Part shown: in pieces, positions 54,579 to 63,679 of the stretch
Layout of the letters: the number at the start of each line of letters is the position of its first letter
Numbering within the stretch: position 1 is the stretch's first letter
NCBI GenBank assembly: GCA_900315675.1
Contig: OMZY01000006.1
Coordinates: 1 to 64,000, forward strand
DNA length: 64,000 nt
Direction of reading: 5' to 3'
Origin: an uncultured Eubacteriales bacterium
Lineage (GTDB): Bacteria; Bacillota; Clostridia; Christensenellales; Aristaeellaceae
The notes under the pieces: model-generated
The model's database searches: none
What the model was told of the DNA's origin: nothing
Seen by the model: only the letters and a program-made list of their open reading frames with translations
Made by a program: the position numbers and the translations under genes

Positions 54579-54604
54579 GCAGGGGCCGGTTACCGGGCCC
54601 CTGC
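54579..54604 (-). other. Stem-loop between binding protein and permease genes
   Basis: GCAGGGGCC/GGCCCCTGC, 9 bp, weak T-run; same position as in the other two binding-protein-first operons. Confidence 0.7.
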
Positions 54605-54646
54605 GTGATCAGACACTCTGTCATCTCCCGCGCTGCGGGAAGGCGC

Positions 54647-55429
54647 TTACTTGTTGAGCAGGCACAGTACGTTCTCGTCCAGGTTGTACTTCTTCGCCAG
54701 TTCCAGGTAGGTGCCGTCTTCCACCAGCTTCATGATGGCTTCTTCGAACTTCTTGCACAGTTCATCATCACCGTTGCGGAAGCAGATGCCGTACTGTTCG
54801 CTGCCCAGAGGCGCGTCCAGAATCACAAAGCCGTTGAAACGGCCGGCCAGGTTCTGGGCCACCGGCAGGTCAATCACCACCGCGTCCACACCGCCGGCAT
54901 CCAGTTCGGTGCCGCAAATGTTGAAGTTTTCCATCGTCACAGGCGCCCCGCCTTCAAAGGTCTTGGCCAGCTCCAGCTGTCCTTCCTCGTCAGCCAGCAG
55001 GGCTTCGCCGGAGGTGCCCAGCTGCACGGCCACGCGCTTTCCGGCCAGGTCTTCCAGGGAGCTGATGCCGTTTCCTTCCTTGGTCAGCACAACCTGGGTA
55101 TTGTCATAGTAGGGGAAGGACAGAACATATCCGGCTTCCTTCATGGTATCCAGAATCGTCATGCCGGACCAGACGCAGTCATGTTCCTTGTTGTCCAGAG
55201 AGATCAGCTTGGTGTCCCAGTTCACCGGAACAATCACCTGTTCCAGGCCGAGAATGTCGCAGGCTGCCTTGCACATTTCAACGTCAAAACCGGCGTAGTT
55301 GCCGTCGTCATCCAGATAGCTGAAAGGCGGATATTCCGCGTCAATACCCATTTTGAATTCGTCCGCCAGAGCGATTGCGGCACTGAGGACCAGGCACAGG
55401 GCTAAAGCCAGAGCAAGCAGTTTTTTCAT
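54647..55429 (-). CDS. Amino acid ABC transporter substrate-binding protein
   Basis: 260 residues from ATG 55429 (AGGAGG nine bases upstream). Signal peptide ending AAIALA-DE; its only Cys (12) is mid-core and not a lipobox. Mature type-2 binding fold (GIDAEYPPFSYLDDDGNYAGFDVEM; SGMTI; VAVQLGTSGEA). Ligand unknown; the racemase in the operon suggests an amino acid with a usable D-form. Confidence 0.94.
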   Translation of the reverse strand: MKKLLALALALCLVLSAAIALADEFKMGIDAEYPPFSYLDDDGNYAGFDVEMCKAACDILGLEQVIVPVNWDTKLISLDNKEHDCVWSGMTILDTMKEAGYVLSFPYYDNTQVVLTKEGNGISSLEDLAGKRVAVQLGTSGEALLADEEGQLELAKTFEGGAPVTMENFNICGTELDAGGVDAVVIDLPVAQNLAGRFNGFVILDAPLGSEQYGICFRNGDDELCKKFEEAIMKLVEDGTYLELAKKYNLDENVLCLLNK

Positions 55430-55486
55430 GAGTGATATCCTCCTCAGATAATCAGATACGGATCCGCTTTTTGGGATCACATCAGT

Positions 55487-55515
55487 ACATTATCACTTTA
55501 TCGAGCTAAAGTCAA
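55487..55515 (-). promoter_or_regulatory. Promoter of the amino acid ABC/racemase operon
   Basis: On minus: TTGACT, 17 bases, TAATGT. Confidence 0.72.
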
Positions 55516-55534
55516 GCTCTTTTTTTCCCTTTTC

Positions 55535-55563
55535 TTGCATAATTTCCTCTTTTCCCGTATACT
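55535..55563 (+). promoter_or_regulatory. Promoter of the BaiN-like flavoprotein gene
   Basis: TTGCAT, 17 bases, TATACT, 65 bases before the ATG; lies back to back with the minus promoter. Confidence 0.65.
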
Positions 55564-55627
55564 TTCACATGAACAGCGGGAAGCTCTCCCGCCGTTTCTG
55601 CCGAATCGATCCGGAGGCTGATACATT

Positions 55628-56875
55628 ATGGGTAAAATACTGGTCATCGGTGGCGGCGCAGCCGGCATGATGGCCGCTGTTTTTGCCGCCCGCGCAGGGG
55701 CTGAAGTCACCCTGCTGGAAAAGAATGAAAAGCTCGGAAAGAAAGTCTATATCACCGGCAAAGGCCGCTGCAACCTGACCAACGACTGCGATCTGGACGG
55801 TTTTCTCGCCCAGGTGCCCCGCAATCCGCGGTTTCTTTACAGTGCGCTGAGTTTTTTTTCGTCTCAGGATATGATGGCCCTCATGGAGGAAATCGGCTGT
55901 CCGGTCACGGTGCAGCGCGGAAAGCGGGTCTTCCCGGCTTCCGAAAAGGCCAGTGACGTCACCAAGGCCCTCACCGGCCTCCTGCGGAAACTGAATGTCC
56001 GCGTCCGCCTGAACAGCGCTGTTCACCGCCTGCAGACAGCAGAGGGCAGGATCACCGGAGCGGAACTGGAGGACGGCACCGTCCTTTCCGCGGACGCGGT
56101 CATCCTGGCCTGCGGCGGGCTCAGCTATCCCTCCACCGGTTCCACCGGAGACGGATTCCGCTTTGCCGCGGATCTGGGACACACTGTCACGCCGCCCTCT
56201 CCCGTCCTGGTCGGTCTGGAAACAGAAGAGGCCTGGCCGAAGGAGCTGCAGGGGCTCAGCCTGCGGAATGTGACCCTCACCCTGTACTCCGGCAAAAAAA
56301 CGCTGTACTCCGAACTGGGGGAAATGCTTTTCACCCACTTCGGAATCTCCGGGCCCCTGGTGCTGGAAGCCAGCTGCCACCTGCCCCAGCCCGGTAAAGA
56401 CTGCCGTCTGGCTATTGACCTGAAGCCCGGCCTGACCCGGGAACAGCTGGATGCCCGTCTCCGGCGGGATTTCTCCGAAGCCGGCAAAAAGCAGCTGAAA
56501 AGCGTACTGCCCGGCCTGCTGCCCGCCAGCTTTGCGGCGCTCTTTCCCCGTCTGTGCGGTGTTTCACCGGACCTGCCCTGCAACCAGATCACTTCCGCCC
56601 AGCGGGAAGCCCTGATCACCGTGCTGAAGGCCCTGCCGCTGACCGTCCGGTCTCCCCGGCCCCTGGCCGAAGCGATCGTCACCCGCGGCGGCGTCACCGT
56701 AAAGGAAATTGAGCCCGGTACACTGCGCAGCAAGCTGATTCCGAACCTCTTCTTCGCCGGCGAAATGATTGACGTCGACGCTCACACCGGGGGATTTAAC
56801 CTGCAGATTGCCTGGAGCACCGGAGCCCTAGCAGGAAAAAGCGCAGCTGAAATGACTGTTAATTCTGAATTCTGA
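55628..56875 (+). CDS. HI0933/BaiN-like NAD(P)/FAD-dependent oxidoreductase
   Basis: 415 residues. FAD-binding ILVIGGGAAGMMAAVFAA at the N-terminus, GRCNLTN (residues 47-53) and the C-terminal FFAGEMIDVDAHTGGFNLQIAWSTG are the family signatures. Some members are flavoprotein reductases (BaiN in bile acid dehydroxylation), but most are uncharacterised. The last codons (NSEF) and stop are made of the heptamer array. Probably heads the plus-strand gene group. Confidence 0.92.
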   Translation: MGKILVIGGGAAGMMAAVFAARAGAEVTLLEKNEKLGKKVYITGKGRCNLTNDCDLDGFLAQVPRNPRFLYSALSFFSSQDMMALMEEIGCPVTVQRGKRVFPASEKASDVTKALTGLLRKLNVRVRLNSAVHRLQTAEGRITGAELEDGTVLSADAVILACGGLSYPSTGSTGDGFRFAADLGHTVTPPSPVLVGLETEEAWPKELQGLSLRNVTLTLYSGKKTLYSELGEMLFTHFGISGPLVLEASCHLPQPGKDCRLAIDLKPGLTREQLDARLRRDFSEAGKKQLKSVLPGLLPASFAALFPRLCGVSPDLPCNQITSAQREALITVLKALPLTVRSPRPLAEAIVTRGGVTVKEIEPGTLRSKLIPNLFFAGEMIDVDAHTGGFNLQIAWSTGALAGKSAAEMTVNSEF

Positions 56876-56918
56876 ATTCTTAATTCTGAATTGTCAGATA
56901 ATTGTGCATTATGAATTG
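56858..56918. repeat. Heptamer array (AATTCTG type) plus ATTGTGC/ATTATGA units
   Basis: Five units of period 7 overlapping the flavoprotein 3' end, then a second short run. Confidence 0.85.
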
Positions 56919-56933
56919 AGGTTGCTAAACCGT

Positions 56934-57935
56934 ATGACCTACATCATCCTTGACCTGGAATGGAACCAGCCCATTTCCTACCAGAGCCGTACCTATCGTG
57001 AGGTCGGCGACAAACTGATTTTCGAAATGATCCAGATCGGCGCCGTAAAGCTCGATGCGGACCTGAATCCCGCCGATTCCATTTCCATTCCCATCGCTCC
57101 GACCCATTATCTCCGGATTCATCCCCGGATCCGCCGCATGACCGGCCTGGACTCGGAAACCCTGGCAGGAGCTCCTGCCTTCCGTGAGGCGTTGGAACAG
57201 TTCACCGCCTGGTGCGGAGAGGACTATACCCTGCTGACCTGGGGCATTGATGATGTCAGCGTTCTGTACCAGAACATTCATTTCTTCCACTGTGAGGATA
57301 TCCCGCTCCCGCCCCTGTGCGACATTCAGCAGCTCTTCAGCCAGGAACACAAGCTGAAGGACCGGGCCGGCCTGAAGGCCGCCATGGAGCTGATGAATAT
57401 CGAGCCGGATGAAAACATGGCTTTCCATAACGCGCTGAACGACGCCTGGTATACGGCGCTGGTTTTCCGGACCCTGCCGGATCCCTCCGCCGTCCTGAAC
57501 TATGCCCGTCAGCCCCGGGAACTGATCCACGGCCGGCGTTCCGTCCGGGAAAAGACCCCCGGCGAAGTCTTTGACACTGTCCGCGAAGCCCTGCAGAGCG
57601 AATCCGCGGTTCATCCCGTCTGTCCCCGCTGCGGAAGGGTTCTGGAGCTTGACGGCGAATATATTAAACAGAGCGCAGATAAGTACATTGCCATAGCCAA
57701 ATGTAAAAACCACGGCCGGATCCTGATCCGCCTGCGTTTCCGCATTGATGACGACGGCCGGAAAATCATGACCCGTTCAACGGCTCCGGCCACCCACGCC
57801 AATGTGGCTTATGTACATACCAAGCAGCTGCAGATGCAGCAGCGCCTGGAAAAATACCTGGCGGAACACGGCGCTCTGCCCGATCCGGATGAGGAGCTGC
57901 TGAACGCGGACGTGTCCAGCATGCCGTTTGATTAA
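56934..57935 (+). CDS. DEDDh 3'-5' exonuclease with C-terminal zinc ribbon
   Basis: 333 residues from ATG 56934; an ATG ten codons earlier comes from the heptamer array and is less likely. RNase T/ExoI fold: DLEWNQ (Asp6, Glu8), MIQIGAVKLD, GIDDVS and the HNALNDAWYTA active-site His/Asp. Residues about 233-260 carry CPRCGRV and a later KCKNHG, forming a zinc-binding module. KapD-like exonucleases act on RNA ends or small nucleic acids. Substrate unknown. Confidence 0.88.
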   Translation: MTYIILDLEWNQPISYQSRTYREVGDKLIFEMIQIGAVKLDADLNPADSISIPIAPTHYLRIHPRIRRMTGLDSETLAGAPAFREALEQFTAWCGEDYTLLTWGIDDVSVLYQNIHFFHCEDIPLPPLCDIQQLFSQEHKLKDRAGLKAAMELMNIEPDENMAFHNALNDAWYTALVFRTLPDPSAVLNYARQPRELIHGRRSVREKTPGEVFDTVREALQSESAVHPVCPRCGRVLELDGEYIKQSADKYIAIAKCKNHGRILIRLRFRIDDDGRKIMTRSTAPATHANVAYVHTKQLQMQQRLEKYLAEHGALPDPDEELLNADVSSMPFD

Positions 57936-58063
57936 TTCAGGATTCCTGTCCCCGCTTTCATCATTACAACCCTTTGTCCGGCTCGTTTTGTGATCCCTGC
58001 ATGGTGCAGGCAATCAGCCATGTCGCAATAGTCCCCCAAGATTATTGACAGGAGGGTTACCAT

Positions 58064-59710
58064 ATGATTATCCGTTCCATGAACAACGAAAAAGAATTCC
58101 CGGAAGGCACCACTGTTGCTGCGTGCCTGAAAGCGCTGAACGCTTTTCCCCGGGGAACGCTGGCTGCCCAGTCCGGCGGCGTGGTCTGCGAGCTCAACGA
58201 TGAGCTCCGCCAGGACTGCACGCTTGTTCCCCTGACGCTGGAGAATGAGGAAGGACGCCGGATTTACGAGCGCTCCCTGCGTTTCGTGATGCTGCTGGCG
58301 CTACGCCACCTCTATCCCTACCAGCGGGTCCGGATCGAGTACTCCGTCGGCTACGGCGTGTTTGTCCGCCTGCCCGGAATCGACCTGCACCGTCAGGATA
58401 TCGTCCGGATTGAAAATGAAATGCGCCGTCTGGCGGAATTGGACCTGGTCTTTGAGAAAAAGCGCTGGACCAAGGAAGAAGCCATCCGGTACTTTGAGGA
58501 AGAGCAGATGCCGGACAAGGTCAACCTGCTGAAGCACCGTCCCGTTCCCTATTTCAATATGTACTGCATCGACGGGATGTGGGAATACTTCTACGGCGCC
58601 ATGACCGTTTCCACCGGTTATGTCAAGGTCTTCACCATATTCGAGCTCCGGGGCGGCTTCGTCCTGCAGCTGCCGGCCGGGGCGGACTTTGACCACGCCG
58701 CGCCCTATATCTACCGGCCCAAGCATCTGGAGATCTTCAACCAGAGCGCCGAATGGTGTGAAATTCTGGGCGTTACGAACGTCTCCGATCTCTCCCAGAT
58801 GATCGAGGACAAAAAGCTTCGAAATTTTATCCGGGTGAACGAGGCGCTGCATGAAGCCGCCATTCACAGGATTGCCAAAAACATCCATGAGCAGAACAAG
58901 CACATCGTTCTGGTCGCCGGCCCCTCCTCCAGCGGCAAGACCACTTTCTCCGGCCGTCTCGGCGTACATTTGCAGATGTACGGTCACGCCTGCCGCCGGA
59001 TCTCCATGGACGACTTCTTCATCAACCGGGATGAAATGCCCCTGCAGGTGGACGGCACCAAGGATTACGATTCCATCGACGCGCTGGATCTGAAGCTCCT
59101 GTCCGACACCCTGACCGGGCTGCTCAACGGCGAGGAAGTCTTCATGCCCAACTTCGACTTTGCCTCCGGCGTCAAGGATTACATGACGCCACCCACATCC
59201 CTGGCTCCCGGCGAAATCATCATCATGGAAGGCATTCACGGCCTGAATCCCCAGGTCTGCGAGATGCTGCCCGCGGATGAAATTTACAAGATCTTTGCCA
59301 GCGCGCTGACCGTCCTGAACCTGGACGACCACAACCGGATCCGTACCACGGACGTCCGCTTGCTGCGCCGGATCGTGCGGGACAACCAGTTCCGCGGTTA
59401 TCCGCCGGAAACCACCCTGGAGATGTGGCCCCGGGTCCGCAGCGCCGAAGAGAAATACATTTTCACCTATCAGGAGAACGCGGACAGCATGTTCAACACC
59501 GCGCTCCAGTATGAGCTGCCGATCCTGAAGCTCTATGCCTACAAGCTGCTGATGGACGTGCCGTCCTCTTCCCCCAATTACCTGCTTTCCCGCCGCCTGA
59601 TCAAGGTGCTGAACTATCTGCCGGATGTGGACGAGGCCTCGCTGGACGAGATCCCGCCGCTCTCCCTGCTGCGTGAGTTCATCGGCGGCTGCACTATGGA
59701 GGAAGTCTGA
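58064..59710 (+). CDS. Nucleoside (uridine) kinase-like protein with TGS-type N-terminus
   Basis: 548 residues. An N-terminal TGS/ThrRS-like part (about 1-210, with a YFNMYCIDG core) is followed by a P-loop kinase: Walker A GPSSSGKTT (286-294), SMDDFFINRDE, and DHNRIRTTDVRLLRRIVRD as lid. This two-domain form is common in Clostridia and Thermotogae and annotated as uridine kinase or nucleoside kinase. GGAGGG precedes ATG by seven bases. Confidence 0.9.
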   Translation: MIIRSMNNEKEFPEGTTVAACLKALNAFPRGTLAAQSGGVVCELNDELRQDCTLVPLTLENEEGRRIYERSLRFVMLLALRHLYPYQRVRIEYSVGYGVFVRLPGIDLHRQDIVRIENEMRRLAELDLVFEKKRWTKEEAIRYFEEEQMPDKVNLLKHRPVPYFNMYCIDGMWEYFYGAMTVSTGYVKVFTIFELRGGFVLQLPAGADFDHAAPYIYRPKHLEIFNQSAEWCEILGVTNVSDLSQMIEDKKLRNFIRVNEALHEAAIHRIAKNIHEQNKHIVLVAGPSSSGKTTFSGRLGVHLQMYGHACRRISMDDFFINRDEMPLQVDGTKDYDSIDALDLKLLSDTLTGLLNGEEVFMPNFDFASGVKDYMTPPTSLAPGEIIIMEGIHGLNPQVCEMLPADEIYKIFASALTVLNLDDHNRIRTTDVRLLRRIVRDNQFRGYPPETTLEMWPRVRSAEEKYIFTYQENADSMFNTALQYELPILKLYAYKLLMDVPSSSPNYLLSRRLIKVLNYLPDVDEASLDEIPPLSLLREFIGGCTMEEV

Positions 59711-59732
59711 AGACAGCTTTACTGTCTTCAGA
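59707..59732 (+). other. Hairpin at the end of the nucleoside kinase gene
   Basis: CTGAAGACAG/CTGTCTTCAG, perfect 10-bp stem including the stop codon; no T-run. Confidence 0.6.
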
Positions 59733-59738
59733 CTTCCT

Positions 59739-59788
59739 CAACTCTAAACTCTAAACTTTTAACTTTTAACTTTCAACTCTCCACTCAT
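59739..59788. repeat. Heptamer array (CTCTAAA/CTTTTAA type)
   Basis: Six to seven units of period 7, drifting from CTCTAAA to CTTTTAA to CTTTCAA, just before the xylanase ribosome site. Confidence 0.85.
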
Positions 59789-59811
59789 CTCTGAAAAAAG
59801 GAGCACCTCTT

Positions 59812-61038
59812 ATGAAACGCTTTCTTGTGCTGTGCCTTGCCCTGGTGATCTGCCTGCTTCCCCTGTCCGGCCTGACGGAGGCAGCCGGCACCGTCTCTGC
59901 GGATTACGATCCTCTCTGGACCCTGGCGGAGCCCTACGGGTTTAAGCTGGGCGGCGCCTTCGGTTTTCAGGATATGAACAACAGGGCCTTCCTGGAATTC
60001 CTGGCCCGCCACTTCAATTCCCTGACCTGTACAAACGAAACCAAGGCCTACTCCCTCCTGGACCAGCAGGCGTCCCGGAAAGCGGAAGACGGCATGCCCC
60101 GCATGAATTACTATGCTGCGGACAAAATGATTTCCTGGGCGCAGCAGCACGGCATCCGGGTCCGCGGCCATGTGCTGGTCTGGGACGCCTATATGACCCA
60201 GTGGTTCTTCCACGAAGATTATGACCAGGCCAAGCCCGTTGCGGACACGGAAACCCTGAAGGCCCGGCTGGCCAGCTATATCGACCAGGTGATGACCCAT
60301 TTCGAGAAAAAGTTCCCGGGCGTCATCTACTGCTGGGATGTGGTGAACGAGGCGATCGGCGATAACGCTGGGGAATACAGCGCCGCCGATCCCAGCCATC
60401 TGCGCACAACGCGCAACGGCGAGCCCAACTGTTTCCTGGAATACCTGGGCGACGACTATGTCGAGTATTCCTTCCTGTGCGCCCGCAATACCCAGGAAAA
60501 GCTCGGCGCGGATATCCGCCTGTTCTACAATGACTATAACCTGTTCTTCCCGGAGAAGCGCCAGGCCGCCTGCGCGCTGGTGAAACGTATCCAGTCCTAC
60601 GCGACGGACGAGGACGGCAATCCCCGGTCTCTCATCGACGGCGTCGGCATGCAGGGCTATATGGGCGGCTACGGCACCCAGGACGGCTGCCTGTCCCCTT
60701 CCATCATCAGCAATGTGAAGCTGTCCATCACCACCTACGCAAACCTGGGCCTGGAAGTACAGCTCACCGAAATGGCCGTCCGCAACTTTGATAAAACCAA
60801 GGTTGCGGAGCATGACGCCTTCTATGCCAGACTGTTCAGCGATGTGTTCATGAAGGCCAACAGTGAAGAGAAGAATCCCCTGACCGCGGTATGCATCTGG
60901 GGCCTGGTGGACGCGCCCGAATTCCTGAAAGGCAATTATGTCTACAACCTCAACAGTCCCTACGGCTGCCTCCTGACTACCGACTACAAAATCAAAACCT
61001 GCTTCGACGCTGTCTACCATACACTCAGGGGAGAATGA
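59812..61038 (+). CDS. Secreted GH10 endo-1,4-beta-xylanase
   Basis: 408 residues; signal peptide to about residue 25, then one GH10 TIM barrel. Acid/base Glu180 in WDVVNEAI and nucleophile Glu320 in VQLTEMAV; RGHVLVWD and GVGMQGY are also GH10 marks. No carbohydrate-binding module, dockerin or anchor, so it should be a free enzyme hydrolysing xylan outside the cell. The consensus TELD after the nucleophile reads TEMA here, a minor deviation. AAGGAG eight bases before ATG. Confidence 0.94.
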   Translation: MKRFLVLCLALVICLLPLSGLTEAAGTVSADYDPLWTLAEPYGFKLGGAFGFQDMNNRAFLEFLARHFNSLTCTNETKAYSLLDQQASRKAEDGMPRMNYYAADKMISWAQQHGIRVRGHVLVWDAYMTQWFFHEDYDQAKPVADTETLKARLASYIDQVMTHFEKKFPGVIYCWDVVNEAIGDNAGEYSAADPSHLRTTRNGEPNCFLEYLGDDYVEYSFLCARNTQEKLGADIRLFYNDYNLFFPEKRQAACALVKRIQSYATDEDGNPRSLIDGVGMQGYMGGYGTQDGCLSPSIISNVKLSITTYANLGLEVQLTEMAVRNFDKTKVAEHDAFYARLFSDVFMKANSEEKNPLTAVCIWGLVDAPEFLKGNYVYNLNSPYGCLLTTDYKIKTCFDAVYHTLRGE

Positions 61039-61076
61039 TATAATTCATAATTCACAATTCATAATTCATAATGAAT
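61039..61076. repeat. Heptamer array (TAATTCA type)
   Basis: Five units of period 7 right after the xylanase stop. Confidence 0.85.
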
Positions 61077-61097
61077 GTGTCTCCCCGGCTAAATCAT

Positions 61098-61133
61098 CTT
61101 AATTCTGCATTCTGAATTCTGAATTCTGAATTG
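61098..61133. repeat. Heptamer array (AATTCTG type)
   Basis: Five units of period 7 abutting the rqcH terminator. Confidence 0.85.
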
Positions 61134-61177
61134 AAATAAAAGGGATCAGGCTTCTAGAAGCCTGATCCCTTTTATTT
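61134..61177. terminator. Terminator overlapping the rqcH 3' end
   Basis: Near-perfect palindrome AAATAAAAGGGATCAGGCTTC around TAG. It encodes the last rqcH codons and its TGA stop, and is symmetrical, so it can also stop the xylanase transcript. Confidence 0.85.
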
Positions 61178-62888
61178 CCTCCTCTTCCGGCGTCATATAC
61201 GCTGTTTTCTGGTGGGTATAGATCACCTTTCCGGGGGCTGCCCCGGAAGGTTTTTTCACATATCGGCGCAGGGTATAGTCCACCGGCACCAGGGAGCTCC
61301 GCTGGCCCTTGCTGTACCACGCGGCCAGCAGGGCGGCCTGTTTCATTGTCGTCAGGGGGATCTCCCCTTCCCGGCAGATGATCACGTGGCTTCCCGGCAT
61401 GTCCTTGGCATGCAGCCAGGTTTCATCCGGCTTCGCGCCCAGGGTAATCCGGTCGTTCTGGGCGGCGTTCTTGCCCACCAGGATTTCGATTCCGTCCGCG
61501 GACAGGTAGCGGTAGGGTTTGCTTCCCGGAAGCTGGCGCTGCTGCCGGCGGTTGGTGTTCTTCTTCATATATCCGGTGCGCACCAGTTCCTGCCGGATTT
61601 CCTCCAGTTCGCTTTCTCCGATGCACTTGTCCACGTCCAGCAGCATTCCCTCAAGGTAATCCGTCTCCTCCAGCGTTTTATCCCGCTGCTGCGCGGCGAC
61701 TTCCCGGGCCGAGCGGGCCTTCTGGTATTTCTTGAAATACCGCTGGGCGTTCTGGCTGGGCGTCAGCCGGATATCCAGGGGCACGGTCAGCGTTCCGCCT
61801 TCCGGATCGTTCCAGTCCGGCAGTTCCGCCTCTGTCATGCCCTTTTTCAGCTGGTACAGGTTGGCGTTGATTGCCTCACCCATCCGGCGGTATTCCTCCA
61901 TCCGCTCCGCGGAGGCCAGCTCCTCCTGCTGCATAGCCAGCTTCCGCTGGCAGCGTTCCAGCTGGCTCTTCAGCATCCGGACCATCGCCGCGCTCTTCTG
62001 GCTCAGCCTTTCCCGGGCGTCCCGGCTGCCGAAGTAAACCTCCAGTGCCTCGCTCAGGGTTTTATAGGGCCGCTGGTTTTCCGTCGGCCTGGACAGGTAG
62101 ATCATGGGAAAAACGTCTTCCGCTTCTCCGTTTTCGTTTACCAGCACCCGGGGATCCGCCATGGAAGGCAGTCTCTTCAGGAAATCGGCAATCCGCCGGC
62201 AGGCGTCCTTCAGGTCCGATGGCTGCGTCTCGCCGGGCTGCAGTACACGGCAGGCCAGCTCCTCTGCCGCCCCGCGGCTGAGGCCTGTGATGGCATCCGC
62301 CAGTGCGCGGCTCAGCCGGGCGTCCGGCGCCGCGCTCAGCCGCTGATACAGTTCTTCTTCCGTCAGCGTTTCCGGGTTCAGCTTCTCCTGCGCCGGCGGC
62401 GGCAGATAGGTCATCCCGGGCTGGATCTGCCGCACACGGCTCATTTCCGGGTTCACGTGGCGGGTTGCTTCCAGGATCCGGCCGTTTTCATCCAGCAGCA
62501 GCAGGTTGGAATGCCGTCCCATGATCTCCAGCACCAGGCGGCGAAGCACATGGTCGCCCAGCTCGTTCACCGCGTCTAGATCCACATAGACAATCCGGTC
62601 TCCCTCCACCTGGCGGATCTCCAGGATCCGGGCGCCGGTAATCTGTTTGCGCATCAGCATGCACATGGCCGGGGGTTCCAGCGGATTGGAAAAGCTGCTC
62701 ATGGTCAGGTGGCAGCGGGCATTGTTCGGCGAGGCGCACAGAAGCAGCCGGTGATTGGTTCCGCCCGCGCGGATTACCAGTACAATCGTATCGCGTTCCG
62801 GCTGCGTGATCTTGTCGATCCGCCCGTCCCGGAGGATCTCATTCAGTTCCCTGGCGGCAAATCCCACCGTCAGTCCGTCCATCGGCAT
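61146..62888 (-). CDS. rqcH: Rqc2-homolog RqcH (NFACT family)
   Basis: 580 residues. Domains: NFACT-N (LTVGFAARELNEIL; HRLLLCASPNNARCHLT), helix-hairpin-helix and a coiled coil (about 290-430), then NFACT-R (AQNDRITLGAKPDETWLHAKDMPGSHVI). RqcH recruits tRNA-Ala to stalled 50S subunits and adds alanine tails for degradation. Also long annotated as fibronectin-binding protein. The start has no strong ribosome site; a start one codon later (MDGL) is equally possible. Confidence 0.93.
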   Translation of the reverse strand: MPMDGLTVGFAARELNEILRDGRIDKITQPERDTIVLVIRAGGTNHRLLLCASPNNARCHLTMSSFSNPLEPPAMCMLMRKQITGARILEIRQVEGDRIVYVDLDAVNELGDHVLRRLVLEIMGRHSNLLLLDENGRILEATRHVNPEMSRVRQIQPGMTYLPPPAQEKLNPETLTEEELYQRLSAAPDARLSRALADAITGLSRGAAEELACRVLQPGETQPSDLKDACRRIADFLKRLPSMADPRVLVNENGEAEDVFPMIYLSRPTENQRPYKTLSEALEVYFGSRDARERLSQKSAAMVRMLKSQLERCQRKLAMQQEELASAERMEEYRRMGEAINANLYQLKKGMTEAELPDWNDPEGGTLTVPLDIRLTPSQNAQRYFKKYQKARSAREVAAQQRDKTLEETDYLEGMLLDVDKCIGESELEEIRQELVRTGYMKKNTNRRQQRQLPGSKPYRYLSADGIEILVGKNAAQNDRITLGAKPDETWLHAKDMPGSHVIICREGEIPLTTMKQAALLAAWYSKGQRSSLVPVDYTLRRYVKKPSGAAPGKVIYTHQKTAYMTPEEEEIKGIRLLEA

Positions 62889-62998
62889 AGTTCTCTGTCC
62901 CTTCTCCGGTCAGTTCCTGACCGTATGTTCCTTAAAGCACCTTCCGCGGTCCGTTCTCCTTTTCCGGGTCACCTCCGGATTATACCATGGCCGCGGGG

Positions 62999-63039
62999 AA
63001 AAAAACAGGACCGGGAGGGATTTCTCCCTGCCCGGTCCT
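62999..63039 (-). terminator. Terminator of ribU
   Basis: AGGACCGGG/CCCGGTCCT stem on minus followed by seven T. Confidence 0.92.
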
Positions 63040-63057
63040 GAAAGGATGAGGCTGTTT

Positions 63058-63651
63058 TTACCGGATCCTTTCGTGAAGGATCGGGGACAGCGGTTTGTAG
63101 ATCAGTCCGGCTACAACACTCAGCACAACGCCTTTCAGCAGGTTGAAGGGACCGGTGATCAGGAGCAGCAGCTTCCACTCGCTGTCCACACCGGCCACTC
63201 CGGCAGCCTTGATGATCCCGTCCATATCCATGTGGAAAGCGCCCATGTAGAAAGGCAGCATGATCCACTTGTTTGCCATAATGCCGGCGATCACCATGCA
63301 GATGGTACCGACGGCCATGCCGATGATCGCGTTCTTGCGGGTCTTGTTCCGGTGATAGATCAGCGAAGCCGGAATCACCAGAGCCGCGCCCATAATGAAG
63401 TCCGCCAGTTCGCCGACGCCGGCGCTGGAGGAATGCAGCAGGCCGATGGCGCTCTTGATGCCCAGGATGATCAGTCCGGGAACAGTTCCCATGGAGAAAG
63501 CGCCCAGCAGGACCGGAATGTTGGAAAGGTCCAGCTTATAGAAAGCCACCACAGGAATCTCGATCAGGAACAGGATGGATGCCGCTGCCGCCAGAATGGC
63601 AATGCGTGTCATCACGCCGACAGAAAACCGGGTTTGTGTAGTACTGGTCAT
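63058..63651 (-). CDS. ribU: Riboflavin ECF transporter S component RibU
   Basis: 197 residues from ATG 63651 (AGGAGG eight bases upstream). Five to six membrane helices in the ECF S-component pattern, with the group's conserved FKLDLSNIPVLLGAF-like start (here FYKLDLSNIPVLLGAF) and the NKW segment (MANKWIMLPFYM). It binds riboflavin and works with a shared EcfAA'T module encoded elsewhere. Assignment is fixed by the FMN riboswitch in its leader. Confidence 0.95.
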   Translation of the reverse strand: MTSTTQTRFSVGVMTRIAILAAAASILFLIEIPVVAFYKLDLSNIPVLLGAFSMGTVPGLIILGIKSAIGLLHSSSAGVGELADFIMGAALVIPASLIYHRNKTRKNAIIGMAVGTICMVIAGIMANKWIMLPFYMGAFHMDMDGIIKAAGVAGVDSEWKLLLLITGPFNLLKGVVLSVVAGLIYKPLSPILHERIR

Positions 63652-63679
63652 GAAAAAGCCCTCCTTATAATGCGCGCGC

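Noticed and set aside
28762-61133. Heptamer arrays as CRISPR
   Set aside because: Units are 7 bases with no spacers and no cas genes are present.
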